A DNA stretch of 39,404 nucleotides from DASVWH01 sp036389715 (GCA_036389715.1 DASVWH010000054.1:1-39404), one strand, 5' to 3'. Counted from the stretch's first letter, positions 7,228 through 15,428 are shown. Notes: generated by a model not told the origin, from the letters alone. Translations and numbers: made by a program.

Positions 7228-8415
7228 TTAGTAAACGATCCTGACGCTGAAGCTGCCGCTGTTATCGCCGTAGTTATCGTCGTTAATCAGCAGGAACAGC
7301 CTGCCATCCGTCGGCGAAGTGAAGGAGAGCTGACTGCCGACGGCGAAGGGCTGCGTCATCTGCCCGTTCGGCAAACGCAGGTAGCCGACGAGCGCGCCGA
7401 CGCCGACGTTGGCCACCGGATATGTACCGGCTATCCCGCCGAAGCCGACGCGGCCGCCGTCGGGCGAGACCACCCCGGCCCGGCGACCGGCCGTAATGCT
7501 TCCGCTGGCGCTAATCACTATCCTATCGCCGGAGCGCAGGTCAATCCCCGTGTCGGTGCCGCGCGAGTTGCCGGGAACCTCTATGACCTTTTCGAGCGGC
7601 GACCGATTCTGCGGCTGACTGCTCGTTCCGGGCTGATTGCCCGTGTTCGTCTCGCGTGAGCGAACGGGCGCGTTGTTCGTCCGGTTCGTGTTGTTCCCGA
7701 ACGGGTCGTAATCGTAAGTCTCGTTCTCGGCCTGGTCGTCGATCCGGTTGTCGTTGCGCCCGCTGGCCTGCTGCCTGAACTCTACCTCGCTCCTGACGCG
7801 GGCGGTGAAAGCGCCGCGAGCGTCCGTGTAGGAAGAGCGGTTGACCGTCAGGTACAGACGCCCGTCGCGGTCTGCGACAAAGTCGCGGCTCAATCCGATC
7901 TCGATAATCGGGGCGTTCGGGTCATTGCTGATCGCGCCGATGAGCACGCCTTCGGCTGCGCGCGGGAGCGGCGCACTCGGGTCTGTCGAGCGCAGTCCGC
8001 CCGGCGTGATGCGATTGCGCCCGGCGTAAATCGTGCCGGAGGCATCCACGTGAAGTCGCTGGCCGCGCCGCACGTCCACGCCCGTATCAATCCAGTTTGG
8101 TCCAAGCTCGACCTGAACCGTGCGGGTCAGGTAGCGCGCCTCGTCGAGCGAGCGGCCGTCAATCTCGATGCGCTCGATGTCTCGCGGCCGGATAAAGACC
8201 ACGTCGCCCGCGTCACTCGCCTGGCCAGTGGTTCCCTGCCCGGAGGTCTGTGTGCCGACCCCGGCCGCACCCATCAGGCGGACGGCGAAACGTCCATTGA
8301 TAAAGCCGAGCACAGTGCCACGCACCGTCCGCCCGCCGCGCAGGTAGATGGTGTCGGCCGCCGCCAGCGAAGCGGTCGTTAGTGCAATCAGAAGTACTAA
8401 GATTATTTTTTTCAT
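7228..8415 (-). CDS. Secreted protein with two LecA (PA-IL)-like domains
   Basis: This protein of about 395 aa has a clean signal peptide (MKKIILVLLIALTTASLAAA). A short segment follows (DTIYLRGGRTVRGTVLGF) resembling SM-like or curved-strand proteins. Two copies of a beta-sandwich domain come next, roughly residues 95-205 and 280-395. Each has the pattern W/TDTG(I/V)D(V/L)R.G, a T/SPDG or ITPGG loop, GALIG-type glycine motif and GRL(Y/F)L..N, and the second ends ND.NYGDNSGSFSVRI. This resembles PA-I galactophilic lectin (LecA)-type domains. An Asn/Asp/Arg-rich linker joins them. The start is the second ATG (8415): AAGGAGG at 8425-8431 abuts an upstream ATG at 8424 but is 9 nt from this one. 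Sugar binding is untested and the partners are unknown. Confidence 0.75.
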   Translation of the reverse strand: MKKIILVLLIALTTASLAAADTIYLRGGRTVRGTVLGFINGRFAVRLMGAAGVGTQTSGQGTTGQASDAGDVVFIRPRDIERIEIDGRSLDEARYLTRTVQVELGPNWIDTGVDVRRGQRLHVDASGTIYAGRNRITPGGLRSTDPSAPLPRAAEGVLIGAISNDPNAPIIEIGLSRDFVADRDGRLYLTVNRSSYTDARGAFTARVRSEVEFRQQASGRNDNRIDDQAENETYDYDPFGNNTNRTNNAPVRSRETNTGNQPGTSSQPQNRSPLEKVIEVPGNSRGTDTGIDLRSGDRIVISASGSITAGRRAGVVSPDGGRVGFGGIAGTYPVANVGVGALVGYLRLPNGQMTQPFAVGSQLSFTSPTDGRLFLLINDDNYGDNSGSFSVRIVY

Positions 8416-8619
8416 CAGACTCATCCTCCTTCAGTAACCGATAGCGCCCTGAAGATAATTTTTAAAAGACGGAGAGAAATTCAGTTGTCGAGGATTAACC
8501 GCAAGGAGCATGCCACGACCCCGCGTGAGAGTTCTATTCAAGGTTAGAGCACAAAATCGTGAGATAGCCCGGCAAACAGCGGGTTTAACGTATTGGCGCA
8601 GTACGCTTAACGACTAAAA

Positions 8620-8664
8620 ACATACATAAAAATGCGGGCCGGACCGCCTGGCCCAACCCGCATT
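8620..8664 (-). terminator. Terminator after atpE
   Basis: On the minus strand AATGCGGG (8657-8664) pairs with 8631-8638, with additional GGCC pairing inside. The stem is followed by TTTTTATGTATG. It lies about 30 nt past the atpE stop and separates atpE from the LecA-like gene. Confidence 0.75.
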
Positions 8665-8692
8665 CGCTGACCTTAGTCTTCGAGTTTGAAAA

Positions 8693-9013
8693 CTACACCT
8701 TGGCGAAGACGATGACGAGCGCGAAGAGCACGAGCGACTCGATCAGGGCCAGGCCGATAATCATCATGATCTGGATACGGCCGGCAGCGCCCGGATTGCG
8801 GGCCGCGCCTTCGACCGCCGACGCCGCAATGCGCGACTGGCCGATGGCTCCCAGCCCGGCCGCGATGGCAAAACCGAAACCGGCGGCGATCTTCCCGTAC
8901 TTGGCGACGCTGCTCTCATTGTCTGCGGCGACCTGTCCGGCCTGGGCCAGCGCGGGCGCGGCAGCCATCAGGACGCCGACCACTGCGAAGAACAACATTC
9001 TCATTTTTCTCAT
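8693..9013 (-). CDS. atpE: ATP synthase F0 subunit c
   Basis: The c-ring subunit carries the coupling ion across the membrane. The 106-aa product has an N-terminal signal-like helix (MLFFAVVGVLMAAAPALAQA) before the usual hairpin of two transmembrane helices with the polar loop EGAARNP. The ion-binding carboxylate is the Glu in GLALIESLVLF (helix 2). Helix 1 has Gln in AIGQSRIAA, and Ser follows the key Glu; both match the Na+-ligand pattern of Ilyobacter tartaricus, although Gln also occurs in proton-type rings. The start at 9013 is chosen because AGGAGA lies 7 nt upstream; the longer reading frame (to 9145) adds 44 residues unlike any c subunit. It ends at a terminator, and atpF does not follow it. 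Confidence 0.93.
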   Translation of the reverse strand: MRKMRMLFFAVVGVLMAAAPALAQAGQVAADNESSVAKYGKIAAGFGFAIAAGLGAIGQSRIAASAVEGAARNPGAAGRIQIMMIIGLALIESLVLFALVIVFAKV

Positions 9014-9391
9014 CACGATTTCTCCTGTCGGAATCTGCAAGTAGCTCAAAGGACTGTCGGAGCGGCCCGGCCGCCGGACGAGAGCGAGAGACGCTTCCCA
9101 TTCTATAATTTCGCCTGCCTCCGGTATTCGCCGCCCCTCGTACAACGGCGCTCCTGCGTGCGGGCACTGTGCCTGGCTTTCAACTGCGGAAAGCTATGAT
9201 TCGCGCTTCGCTCTCTCTTTGACGGCGCTCGGCCTTCTTCGGCCCTTTGAGCTGTCTCATGCGGGGCGCTTCAACGTGCGCGGGCGCGTCTGCCCGCGTC
9301 GCTCAAAGGCGCTGTACAGCAGATGGCGGGCCGGATGTCGAAATAACGGTTTTCGCCGTAATTCGACGCCCGGAGACCCGTCATCCGCTCT
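9014..9391. other. atpB-atpE intercistronic region with nested stems
   Basis: This 378-nt gap is long for genes in one F0 cluster. It holds the atpE ribosome-binding site (AGGAGA near 9020-9025). It also has a nested inverted repeat: outer arms CTTTGAGC (9245-9252) and GCTCAAAG (9301-9308), inner arms GCGGGC (9280-9285) and GCCCGC (9292-9297). A further small hairpin is GGCC-TTCTTC-GGCC (9231-9244). I see no convincing minus-strand promoter and no gene. Confidence 0.55.
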
Positions 9392-10342
9392 TCAAGTCAA
9401 GACGGGTGCGATAATCTCTTCGCCTTCGTCGTGGGCGTGCCCGTGTTCGGCATGCTCGTCGTGCGGCGCGTGCGAGACTTCGCTGATGTAAACCATCGAA
9501 AGAAACATGAAGATGAAGGTCTGGATGAAAGCGACGAACAACCCGAGCGGCATCAGGAGCACGGGAATGACCCAGTAAGTGTAAGGCGGCGCGAGCCCGG
9601 CGATGTTCTCGACGACCTTCTCGTCCGCGAAGAGGTTGCCGAAGAGACGGATACCGAGCGAGAGCGGGCGCACCAGATTACTAATCAGCTCGATAACGAA
9701 AAGCAGCGGCGCGATGGCCAGCACAGGCCCCATGAAATGCTTGAAGTGCCCGATCACTCCGTTCTCTTTAATGCCGATGGCGTTGTAATAGATGAAAGAC
9801 GAGATGCCGAGCGCAAACGTCACGCTCGTCGAAGCCGTCGGCGACATCATGCCCGGAAACAGCCCGAGCAGGTTCGAGATGAGAATCAGGACGCCGAAGG
9901 TCGCGACGACCGGGAAATATTTCAGCCCGTGCACGCCGACCACATCAACGAGCAGGTTGCGGACGGCGAGGACGGCGACCTCCAGTGTCTGCTGCCCGCC
10001 CGAAGGCTCGTCCTGCGAGAGCTTGCGCCGCAGCAGCAGGATGACGACCAGGCTCAGGATACAGGCGATGATGAACATCACCGTGTACCAGGGCACGGCG
10101 TTCTCGGGCGTGTAAGGCCCCAGTACGCCCTCCGCGTTACTGCCGAAGCGCGCATAGAAGTTGTCCCAGAACGGCTTCGTGTACTTCAGCTCGAATTGAT
10201 AGATGGGCTCGCCGATAACCTGGTTGACCTTCTCGACAATCCAGGGCAGGTGATGCGCGGCCTTCTCGGCGTGCCCCTGCGCCTTGTCCATGTGTTCCGC
10301 GACGGCTCCCGCCGTCTCTTCGCTCAGTAACCAGAACATCAT
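9392..10342 (-). CDS. atpB: ATP synthase F0 subunit a
   Basis: Subunit a forms the two half-channels next to the c-ring. The 316-aa protein has five to six membrane helices. The family signature ELISNLVRPLSLGIRLFGNLFADEKV lies near residues 218-243, with the essential Arg in SLGIRLFGN. The last helices end near residue 292, followed by a His/Glu-rich cytoplasmic tail (HAPHDEHAEHGHAHDEGEE). The N-terminal 70 residues before the first helix are longer than in Escherichia coli. The ATG overlaps the stop of the atpI-like gene by 4 nt (ATGA), after a GAGAGGAAA ribosome-binding region. The tail could bind metal ions, which is only suggested by composition. Confidence 0.95.
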   Translation of the reverse strand: MMFWLLSEETAGAVAEHMDKAQGHAEKAAHHLPWIVEKVNQVIGEPIYQFELKYTKPFWDNFYARFGSNAEGVLGPYTPENAVPWYTVMFIIACILSLVVILLLRRKLSQDEPSGGQQTLEVAVLAVRNLLVDVVGVHGLKYFPVVATFGVLILISNLLGLFPGMMSPTASTSVTFALGISSFIYYNAIGIKENGVIGHFKHFMGPVLAIAPLLFVIELISNLVRPLSLGIRLFGNLFADEKVVENIAGLAPPYTYWVIPVLLMPLGLFVAFIQTFIFMFLSMVYISEVSHAPHDEHAEHGHAHDEGEEIIAPVLT

Positions 10343-10779
10343 CTAGTTTCCTCTCGATTAACGATGACGAAATATATCTGCATGAAAGCCTCCGCCAGCG
10401 CCGCGACGGCGAAAGAGCAGAGCCCGGCCAGCGTGGCAACCAGCGAAACGATATTTAAGGTGTAAGCGGCGGCGACGACGCCCGCGATGATGAAGTAGCG
10501 AAGGACGTAGCGCGCCGCGCCGATTCGCGGCCTCTTTCCCAGGGCTCCCGCCGCCAGGAAAACGGTCGCCAGCGAAGTCTTGAGCCAGTGATGATTGAAG
10601 ATCGAGAGCACGCCGCCGAGCAGCAGCCCGGTCGTCACGCGCCAAGGCGCAAGGGGCGCGCTGACGGCGACGGCGACGGCGACGGCCACGTACATGGAAT
10701 GCGACAGACGCCGCTCCATCGCCGCCGGGTCGGCATCGATAAACGCACTAGTACCCGCATTGTTCGCTATTTCGTTCAT
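10339..10779 (-). CDS. atpI: ATP synthase subunit I-like membrane protein (AtpI-like)
   Basis: This 146-aa protein sits directly upstream of atpB and overlaps it by 4 nt, the usual place of AtpI, which helps assemble the c-ring or move Mg2+. It has about four hydrophobic helices (around residues 25-45, 48-68, 90-112, 115-137) and little sequence conservation, typical of the family. I chose the ATG at 10779 because the longer frame upstream is not membrane-like and enters the gap after the atpZ-like gene; no strong Shine-Dalgarno sequence supports it. The AVAVAVAV segment is encoded by four tandem GACGGC hexamers (10663-10686, plus-strand reading). Confidence 0.7.
   Translation of the reverse strand: MNEIANNAGTSAFIDADPAAMERRLSHSMYVAVAVAVAVSAPLAPWRVTTGLLLGGVLSIFNHHWLKTSLATVFLAAGALGKRPRIGAARYVLRYFIIAGVVAAAYTLNIVSLVATLAGLCSFAVAALAEAFMQIYFVIVNREETR
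10663..10686. repeat. Hexanucleotide microsatellite inside the atpI-like gene
   Basis: Four perfect tandem GACGGC units (plus-strand reading) encode an alternating Ala-Val stretch in the first membrane helix. Because the unit is 6 nt, copy-number change would lengthen the helix by two residues without a frameshift. Confidence 0.8.
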
Positions 10780-10847
10780 GAGTAAAGCCGATGATTTTAC
10801 ACGCGACGGCGAGCGATTGTCGAGCCTTAAGAAGAGGCCCGCGATGC

Positions 10848-11063
10848 TCAGGAGACCCTTGAGAGCAGCCTGATGAACTGGTAGAAGCCGACGCCCGCGC
10901 CGAGCACTATCCCCGTCACGACCAGCCAGGGGCCCGTCCCCAGCCACCGGTCAAGGCCCCAACCGATGGCCAGCAGCGTGACGGTCGAAAGCACAAAAGA
11001 GAAAACAGCGGCATAGACCAACCCGCTCTTGCGCGCCACACCCTCTTCTTCACGCTCGGACAT
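10848..11063 (-). CDS. atpZ: AtpZ/AtpI family small membrane protein
   Basis: This 71-aa protein has a charged N-terminus (MSEREEEGVARKSG) and two membrane helices, around residues 15-35 (YAAVFSFVLSTVTLLAIGWG) and 43-63 (GPWLVVTGIVLGAGVGFYQF). The helix-DRWLGTGPW-helix-GFYQF arrangement matches the AtpZ/AtpI family found at the head of many atp operons, where AtpZ works with AtpI in Mg2+ or Ca2+ handling or c-ring assembly. It is first in the order atpZ-atpI-atpB-atpE. The upstream gap is about 50 nt after a terminator, and no Shine-Dalgarno sequence is visible. Confidence 0.75.
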   Translation of the reverse strand: MSEREEEGVARKSGLVYAAVFSFVLSTVTLLAIGWGLDRWLGTGPWLVVTGIVLGAGVGFYQFIRLLSRVS

Positions 11064-11115
11064 AAAGACAGTCTAAACTCTGCGAACAGTGGCCTTCAAG
11101 CCTGGAACGAGGGCT

Positions 11116-11138
11116 CAAAAAGACGGAAACCGTCCTTT
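11116..11138 (-). terminator. Short terminator after the radical SAM gene
   Basis: On the minus strand GACGG (11130-11134) and CCGTC (11122-11126) form a stem with a 3-nt loop followed by TTTTT (11117-11121). It lies about 40 nt past the radical SAM stop and isolates the atp cluster. Confidence 0.7.
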
Positions 11139-11172
11139 GATGTGCGACTCCAGGCCCCGGGCATTTAAAGAC

Positions 11173-12294
11173 TTACCATTGGTTCCGCGTCGCGTAATTC
11201 TTCGGCAGCTCGTAGAGCAGGGCGCGGCGCGAGTGGCGCATCGAATCGTGTATGAAGCAGACGTGCGTACACCAGCAAGCATTGCCTGCGTCAATCGCGC
11301 CCAGCTCCGCCTGCCGCTCCTGCGTGGACCAGAGCGCGCCGAAGTCGTAGCCATAATCCGCGAGCGTCGCAAATTTTTCGCGCAGCTCGCAGGCACGCAC
11401 GTCGCCGTTGTAATCAATGACGGCCGTCGTCTCGCCCGCCGTGCAGGGGAAAGGCCACTCGGTCGAACGCTCGAAGTTAGAGTGCTGCGTGCGGTAGTGC
11501 GTCGTGATCGCGCCGACGTAGGCGACATTCTTGACGAAGCGGCGGCTCGCGTCGTCCGCGGCAAACATCCGGTCGCCGTAGCGTTTGGTCAACGCCGCCA
11601 CGCGCGCGTACATCTCTGGCAGGATTTCGGGCGGAATCCGCTTGATCTCGTCGCCGACCTTCGTCTCCCCGCGGACAAGATTGAAGTAATGACCGTCGAG
11701 GGTGAAGTTTTCCCAGAGATAGCGGGAGAGCTTTTCGATCTCGCTGTAGTTATCGGCGCAGACGACCGTGTTGACGTTGAGGCGAAAGCGGTCGGCGTAG
11801 CGCTCCTTGAGCGGAGAAAGGGCGCGGATGCAGTCGAGCGTCTTTTCCCAGTTGCCGGGCACGCCCCTGATGCGGTCGTGCGTCTGGCCGTAACCGTCGA
11901 GCGCGATGTTCAGATAAAGGTCGAGCGACGGATGACCGGCAAGCGCGCGGTCGACGATCTCGTAAACACGCGCTTTGACGAGCGCGTTGGTGGGAATGAT
12001 GACGCGCTTGACGCCGTTGTTGCGGATGAAGGTCTCGATGATTTCCGGCAGGTCGCGGCGCAGGGTCGGCTCGCCGCCGGAGAGCCAGAGGTCCGTAATC
12101 GGCGGCATCGTCAGCGAGATTTTCTCCAACTGCTCGAAGCTCATGTCGCCGGGGCGGTTCAGCTCCTCGTGATAGAAGCAGGTCCGGCAGAAAGCATTGC
12201 ACCGCGAGGTGACGAAAAGAATCACAGTGCCGAGCCGCTTCTCGCGCCGGGTGGAACGCATCAGTTGAATGAGCTGGCTGGCTTTGTTAAGCAC
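11173..12294 (-). CDS. Radical SAM protein with Cys-rich C-terminus
   Basis: This protein of about 373 aa has the radical SAM cluster motif CNAFCRTC (C32, C36, C39 from the GTG start), which binds a 4Fe-4S cluster and S-adenosylmethionine. The GGEPTLR motif follows near residue 75. The C-terminal part has Cys in FPCTAGETTAVIDYNGDVRACELR and in NACWCTHVCF, a SPASM-like pattern for auxiliary clusters. The substrate is unknown. The start is probably GTG at 12294, one base after the stop of the glycosyltransferase gene; an in-frame TTG at 12342 would overlap that gene by 47 nt. Adjacency suggests cotranscription with the glycosyltransferase, so a role in modifying a lipid or glycan is possible but is only inference. 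Confidence 0.85.
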   Translation of the reverse strand: MLNKASQLIQLMRSTRREKRLGTVILFVTSRCNAFCRTCFYHEELNRPGDMSFEQLEKISLTMPPITDLWLSGGEPTLRRDLPEIIETFIRNNGVKRVIIPTNALVKARVYEIVDRALAGHPSLDLYLNIALDGYGQTHDRIRGVPGNWEKTLDCIRALSPLKERYADRFRLNVNTVVCADNYSEIEKLSRYLWENFTLDGHYFNLVRGETKVGDEIKRIPPEILPEMYARVAALTKRYGDRMFAADDASRRFVKNVAYVGAITTHYRTQHSNFERSTEWPFPCTAGETTAVIDYNGDVRACELREKFATLADYGYDFGALWSTQERQAELGAIDAGNACWCTHVCFIHDSMRHSRRALLYELPKNYATRNQW

Positions 12295-12295
12295 G

Positions 12296-13537
12296 CTAGG
12301 ATTTTCCCGTCTCGCCGAGACTTCGTCTGTGAACGGGCGCAATGATGACAGTTTCCGTCGGCGATTTCAATTCGTAAGCCAGCCCGCGCCACTCTATCCG
12401 GCGCGAGACTAAGGCCGCCAGCGCGTTGTAGAGATAGAGGGCCGACGTGACGGGCCAGAGCAGGAGATGCCCCGCCAGCCCGCGCCGCAACTCCGCGCGG
12501 TAGGCTGCGAGCGCGAGGCCCACGGCACGCCAGCGCAGATAAGCCTTCGCCGTCCCCAGCACGTAGAGCGCCAGGAGCAGCGCGAGCGCGGGCGCGAAAG
12601 GTAGCCCGAGCGCGGCGCGCACGATGACGAGAGCGAGACCGCCGAAGAAGACCAAGACGAAGAGCAGGTTGCTGAAGAGGACTATCAGCCAGAAGGGCCG
12701 GGCGTAGACGCGCGTGATCTTCAGTTGCCGCGTGGTGAACTCCAGCAGCTCGCGGAAGCCGCAATCATCGTGCGACGCGGTCAGGCAGGCAGGGACGAAG
12801 TGAATCGGCAGCCCCTCCGCACGCAGCGCACGCATCAGCGCGAAATCATCCGAAACTGCTCCGCGCCACTTTTCCGGCATCCCGATTCGCTCGAAGGTCT
12901 CGCGCCGGATGGCCGTCGCGCCGCCCCAGCAAAAATTCCTCTCGCCGCGCTCGCCGAGCGCCGAAGCGATGGACGCATTCCAGACCGCGCGCAGGTGTGA
13001 AGCCAGCCCGCCTCTGACCGGGATGAACCAGCGATAGCCGGTCGCAGCGCCCGTCCCGTCGTTCCCGAGCGGCGCAACCAGCGAGCGCAGCCAGGCCGGG
13101 CGCGGGCGCGCGTCCGAATCAACGAAGACGAGAACCCGGCTCTCCGGGCTGGCCGCGGCGACGGCCGCGCGCAGGTTGTGAACCTTCTGCCCGCTCTCGG
13201 TCGCGGGGCCCGCGACGAGCACCCGCGCAGCAATCCGGCCTGCGCCGTTAAATTCCCGCAGCACGTCTTCGATGACTTCCAGCGAGGGGTCGGCATCGCT
13301 GTCGGTCACAAAGATAAGCTCATAGCGCGGGTAATCCTGCCGGAAAAGCGCGGAGAGATTCTCGCGCAATCCCTGGTCCAGGCCGCGGCACGGCGCGATG
13401 ATGGTGGCGAAGGGCGTGAAGTCCGGGGTCTCTCTCGAAAGCTCGCGGCGGATGTAGGAGAGATAGCGCACCCCGCCGAGCAGCGAGACCAGGGCTTGCC
13501 AGATTAACAGTCCCGCGAAGAGATAGAAGACCAGCAT
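12296..13537 (-). CDS. Membrane glycosyltransferase family 2 (ceramide glucosyltransferase-like)
   Basis: This 413-aa protein has one N-terminal helix, a cytoplasmic GT-A domain (about 40-270) and several C-terminal helices (about 290-385). This layout matches the GT2/GT21 ceramide or hopanoid glucosyltransferase-like group. The GT-A domain shows IIAPCRGLD (46-54), acidic DSDAD (79-83), the metal-binding DSDARP (140-145), the acceptor-side VSDDFAL (near 237) and RQLKITR (near 274), which corresponds to the (Q/R)xxRW motif in a divergent form. It probably moves a sugar from a nucleotide donor to a membrane lipid. It lies downstream of nuoN and just upstream of the radical SAM gene. The lipid acceptor cannot be read from the sequence. 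Confidence 0.82.
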   Translation of the reverse strand: MLVFYLFAGLLIWQALVSLLGGVRYLSYIRRELSRETPDFTPFATIIAPCRGLDQGLRENLSALFRQDYPRYELIFVTDSDADPSLEVIEDVLREFNGAGRIAARVLVAGPATESGQKVHNLRAAVAAASPESRVLVFVDSDARPRPAWLRSLVAPLGNDGTGAATGYRWFIPVRGGLASHLRAVWNASIASALGERGERNFCWGGATAIRRETFERIGMPEKWRGAVSDDFALMRALRAEGLPIHFVPACLTASHDDCGFRELLEFTTRQLKITRVYARPFWLIVLFSNLLFVLVFFGGLALVIVRAALGLPFAPALALLLALYVLGTAKAYLRWRAVGLALAAYRAELRRGLAGHLLLWPVTSALYLYNALAALVSRRIEWRGLAYELKSPTETVIIAPVHRRSLGETGKS

Positions 13538-13669
13538 AGAAGGCGGGCGGCGGATAGCTCTCGCAGGAGAGAACGGTTCATCGCGGGCGGAAGGTACGGG
13601 CCGGGCATCTTTCCGGGCCGTTCGTCTTTCAGAGCCCGCTGCCTTTTAGCCGGGCAGCCGCGCCCATGA

Positions 13670-15280
13670 CTACCGGAAGGCGACCGCCCCGACGACATCC
13701 GTCAGCGGCTTGAGCAGCTTCTGCGCGATGTCTATGAAGGGCTGCGGGTAGACGCCGATGAAGATGACGCCGATCAGAGAGATGACGAGCGCAGTCCTCA
13801 ACGCGGGCGAGAACGTCAGCGGGCGCTCGTCGGCCACGCGGTCGCTCAAATACATCACGCGGATAAAGCGGACGTAGTAATAGAAGGAGACGACCGTGTT
13901 GAGAATGGCCCAGACGGCCAGCCAGTAGTACCAGGACTTGCCTTCCTCCGTGCCGCGCTGCAAGAGACCGCCGAAGAGGAAATACTTGCCGATGAAGCCG
14001 CCCGTCACCGGCAGGCCGCCCAGGCTGAGCATGAAGACCGTCATCATAATGGCCATCCAGGGCGATTTCTGGGCCAGTCCCGTCAAGTCGTCTACGTTAT
14101 CGCCGATGATGCCGCGCCGCCTGAGGCTGATGATGATGCCGAACGCGCCGAGGTTCATCAGCGTGTAGACGAAAAGATAAATGACCAGCCCGATGTAGCC
14201 GTACTCGTTTGCCGCGATCAACCCGAGCAGCAGGTAGCCCCCGTTCGAGATTGAAGAGTAGGCCAGCAGGCGCTTCGAGTTTTCCTGCGTGACCGCGCCC
14301 CAGTTACCGACCATGATCGTGACGGCGGCGACCAGCCCGAGCAGCGGGGCCCAGTCCGCGCGCATCCCCCCGAGCGCTTCCATGAAGATGCGCGCGAAGA
14401 GAGCGAAGCTCGCCGCCTTTGAGCCGGTCGAGAGAAAGGCCGTGACGGAAGTCGGCGCGCCCTCATACGCGTCCGGGGCCCACATGTGAAAAGGGACGGC
14501 CGCGATCTTGAAGAAGAGCCCGGCGGCCATCGCAATCATGCCGAGCAGCAGGAGCGGGCGCAGCGGCAGCGTCGCCGCCACGGCCGTCGCGTCCGGCGAA
14601 TGGAGGGCCGCGCTGACGGCGCTCGCAATATCGCCGAGATTGGTCGAACCCGCCACGCCGTAGAGCAGCGACATCCCGTAGAGCAGAATCCCCGAAGAGA
14701 ATGCTCCGAGCAGGAAGTATTTCATCGCCGCTTCGTTGGAACGCTTCTGCCGCTTGGTGAAGGCGACCAGGATGTAGAAGGTGAGCGCCATCAATTCGAG
14801 GCTGATGAAGAGCGCGATCAGGTCGTAGCCCGAGCCGAGGAACATCATGCCGACCGTCGCAAAGAGGACGAGCGCGTAATACTCGCCGTGCTGCTCGCCC
14901 TCGATGTCCAGGAAGCGCATCGAGATGGCGATGGAGAGCCCGGCCGCCAGCAGAAAGATCAGCTTGAAGATGATGGCGAAGCCGTCAATCCGCACCATCT
15001 GGTAAAAGCCGTAAACGTCGGGCAGCGTGCCTTCCGTCCTCCAGGGCAGGTACGTCCCGCTGATGCTGTGAAAGAGCGTCAGGACCGAGATGATGGCGAG
15101 CCCGATTCCGGCCAGTGCGAAATAGCCGGTCAGCTTGCTCTTCCGGTACGGCAGGACGACCTCCATCACGAGCACGACGCACGCGCAGACGGTCAGAATA
15201 ATCTCCGGCGCGATTAACTGTAGGTCGCTTAGGCTATACAGTTCCATCGCCGATGCAGATGTTTGGAGAAATAGCAACAT
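13670..15280 (-). CDS. nuoN: NADH-quinone oxidoreductase subunit N
   Basis: NuoN is one of the three antiporter-like proton-pumping subunits in the membrane arm of complex I. The 536-aa protein has about 14 hydrophobic helices. It carries the Mrp-antiporter-like features of the family: the broken-helix segment around KRQKRSNEAAMKYFLLGAFSSG (Lys in the channel), FKIAAVPFHMWAPDAYEGAP near residue 254, and SKRLLAYSSISNGGYLLLG near 337. It is the last nuo gene of the run. The ATG at 15280 was kept; a second in-frame ATG 11 codons later (MELYSL) is possible. Confidence 0.95.
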   Translation of the reverse strand: MLLFLQTSASAMELYSLSDLQLIAPEIILTVCACVVLVMEVVLPYRKSKLTGYFALAGIGLAIISVLTLFHSISGTYLPWRTEGTLPDVYGFYQMVRIDGFAIIFKLIFLLAAGLSIAISMRFLDIEGEQHGEYYALVLFATVGMMFLGSGYDLIALFISLELMALTFYILVAFTKRQKRSNEAAMKYFLLGAFSSGILLYGMSLLYGVAGSTNLGDIASAVSAALHSPDATAVAATLPLRPLLLLGMIAMAAGLFFKIAAVPFHMWAPDAYEGAPTSVTAFLSTGSKAASFALFARIFMEALGGMRADWAPLLGLVAAVTIMVGNWGAVTQENSKRLLAYSSISNGGYLLLGLIAANEYGYIGLVIYLFVYTLMNLGAFGIIISLRRRGIIGDNVDDLTGLAQKSPWMAIMMTVFMLSLGGLPVTGGFIGKYFLFGGLLQRGTEEGKSWYYWLAVWAILNTVVSFYYYVRFIRVMYLSDRVADERPLTFSPALRTALVISLIGVIFIGVYPQPFIDIAQKLLKPLTDVVGAVAFR

Positions 15281-15299
15281 GATGTCTCGAAGAATTAAA

Positions 15300-15418
15300 T
15301 CATTTAGTCATTGATTCATTTAGTCATCTGTTAATTCACTCATTTACTCGTTGAGCCGGTTGGCCCATAGCTCAGCAGTTGAATGAATCAACGACTACAT
15401 GAATCAACGAACCAATTC
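15300..15418. repeat. Octad inverted-repeat element R2 (TCATTTAG type), nuoM-nuoN
   Basis: The left arm has seven 8-nt units from 15300 to 15355: TCATTTAG, TCATTGAT, TCATTTAG, TCATCTGT, TAATTCAC, TCATTTAC, TCGTTGAG. The right arm has five units from 15379: TTGAATGA, ATCAACGA, CTACATGA, ATCAACGA, ACCAATTC, which are reverse-complement-like. A short GAGC...GCTC stem closes the centre. It fills most of the gap between the nuoM stop and the nuoN start. Confidence 0.75.
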
Positions 15419-15428
15419 CTCATCCCTT

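Noticed and set aside
9014..9145. Longer AtpE
   Set aside because: The 44 extra residues are unlike any c subunit, and an AGGAGA site lies 7 nt before the ATG at 9013.
12725..15217. Plus-strand ORFs over the glycosyltransferase and nuoN
   Set aside because: They mirror confident minus-strand genes and have shadow-type composition.
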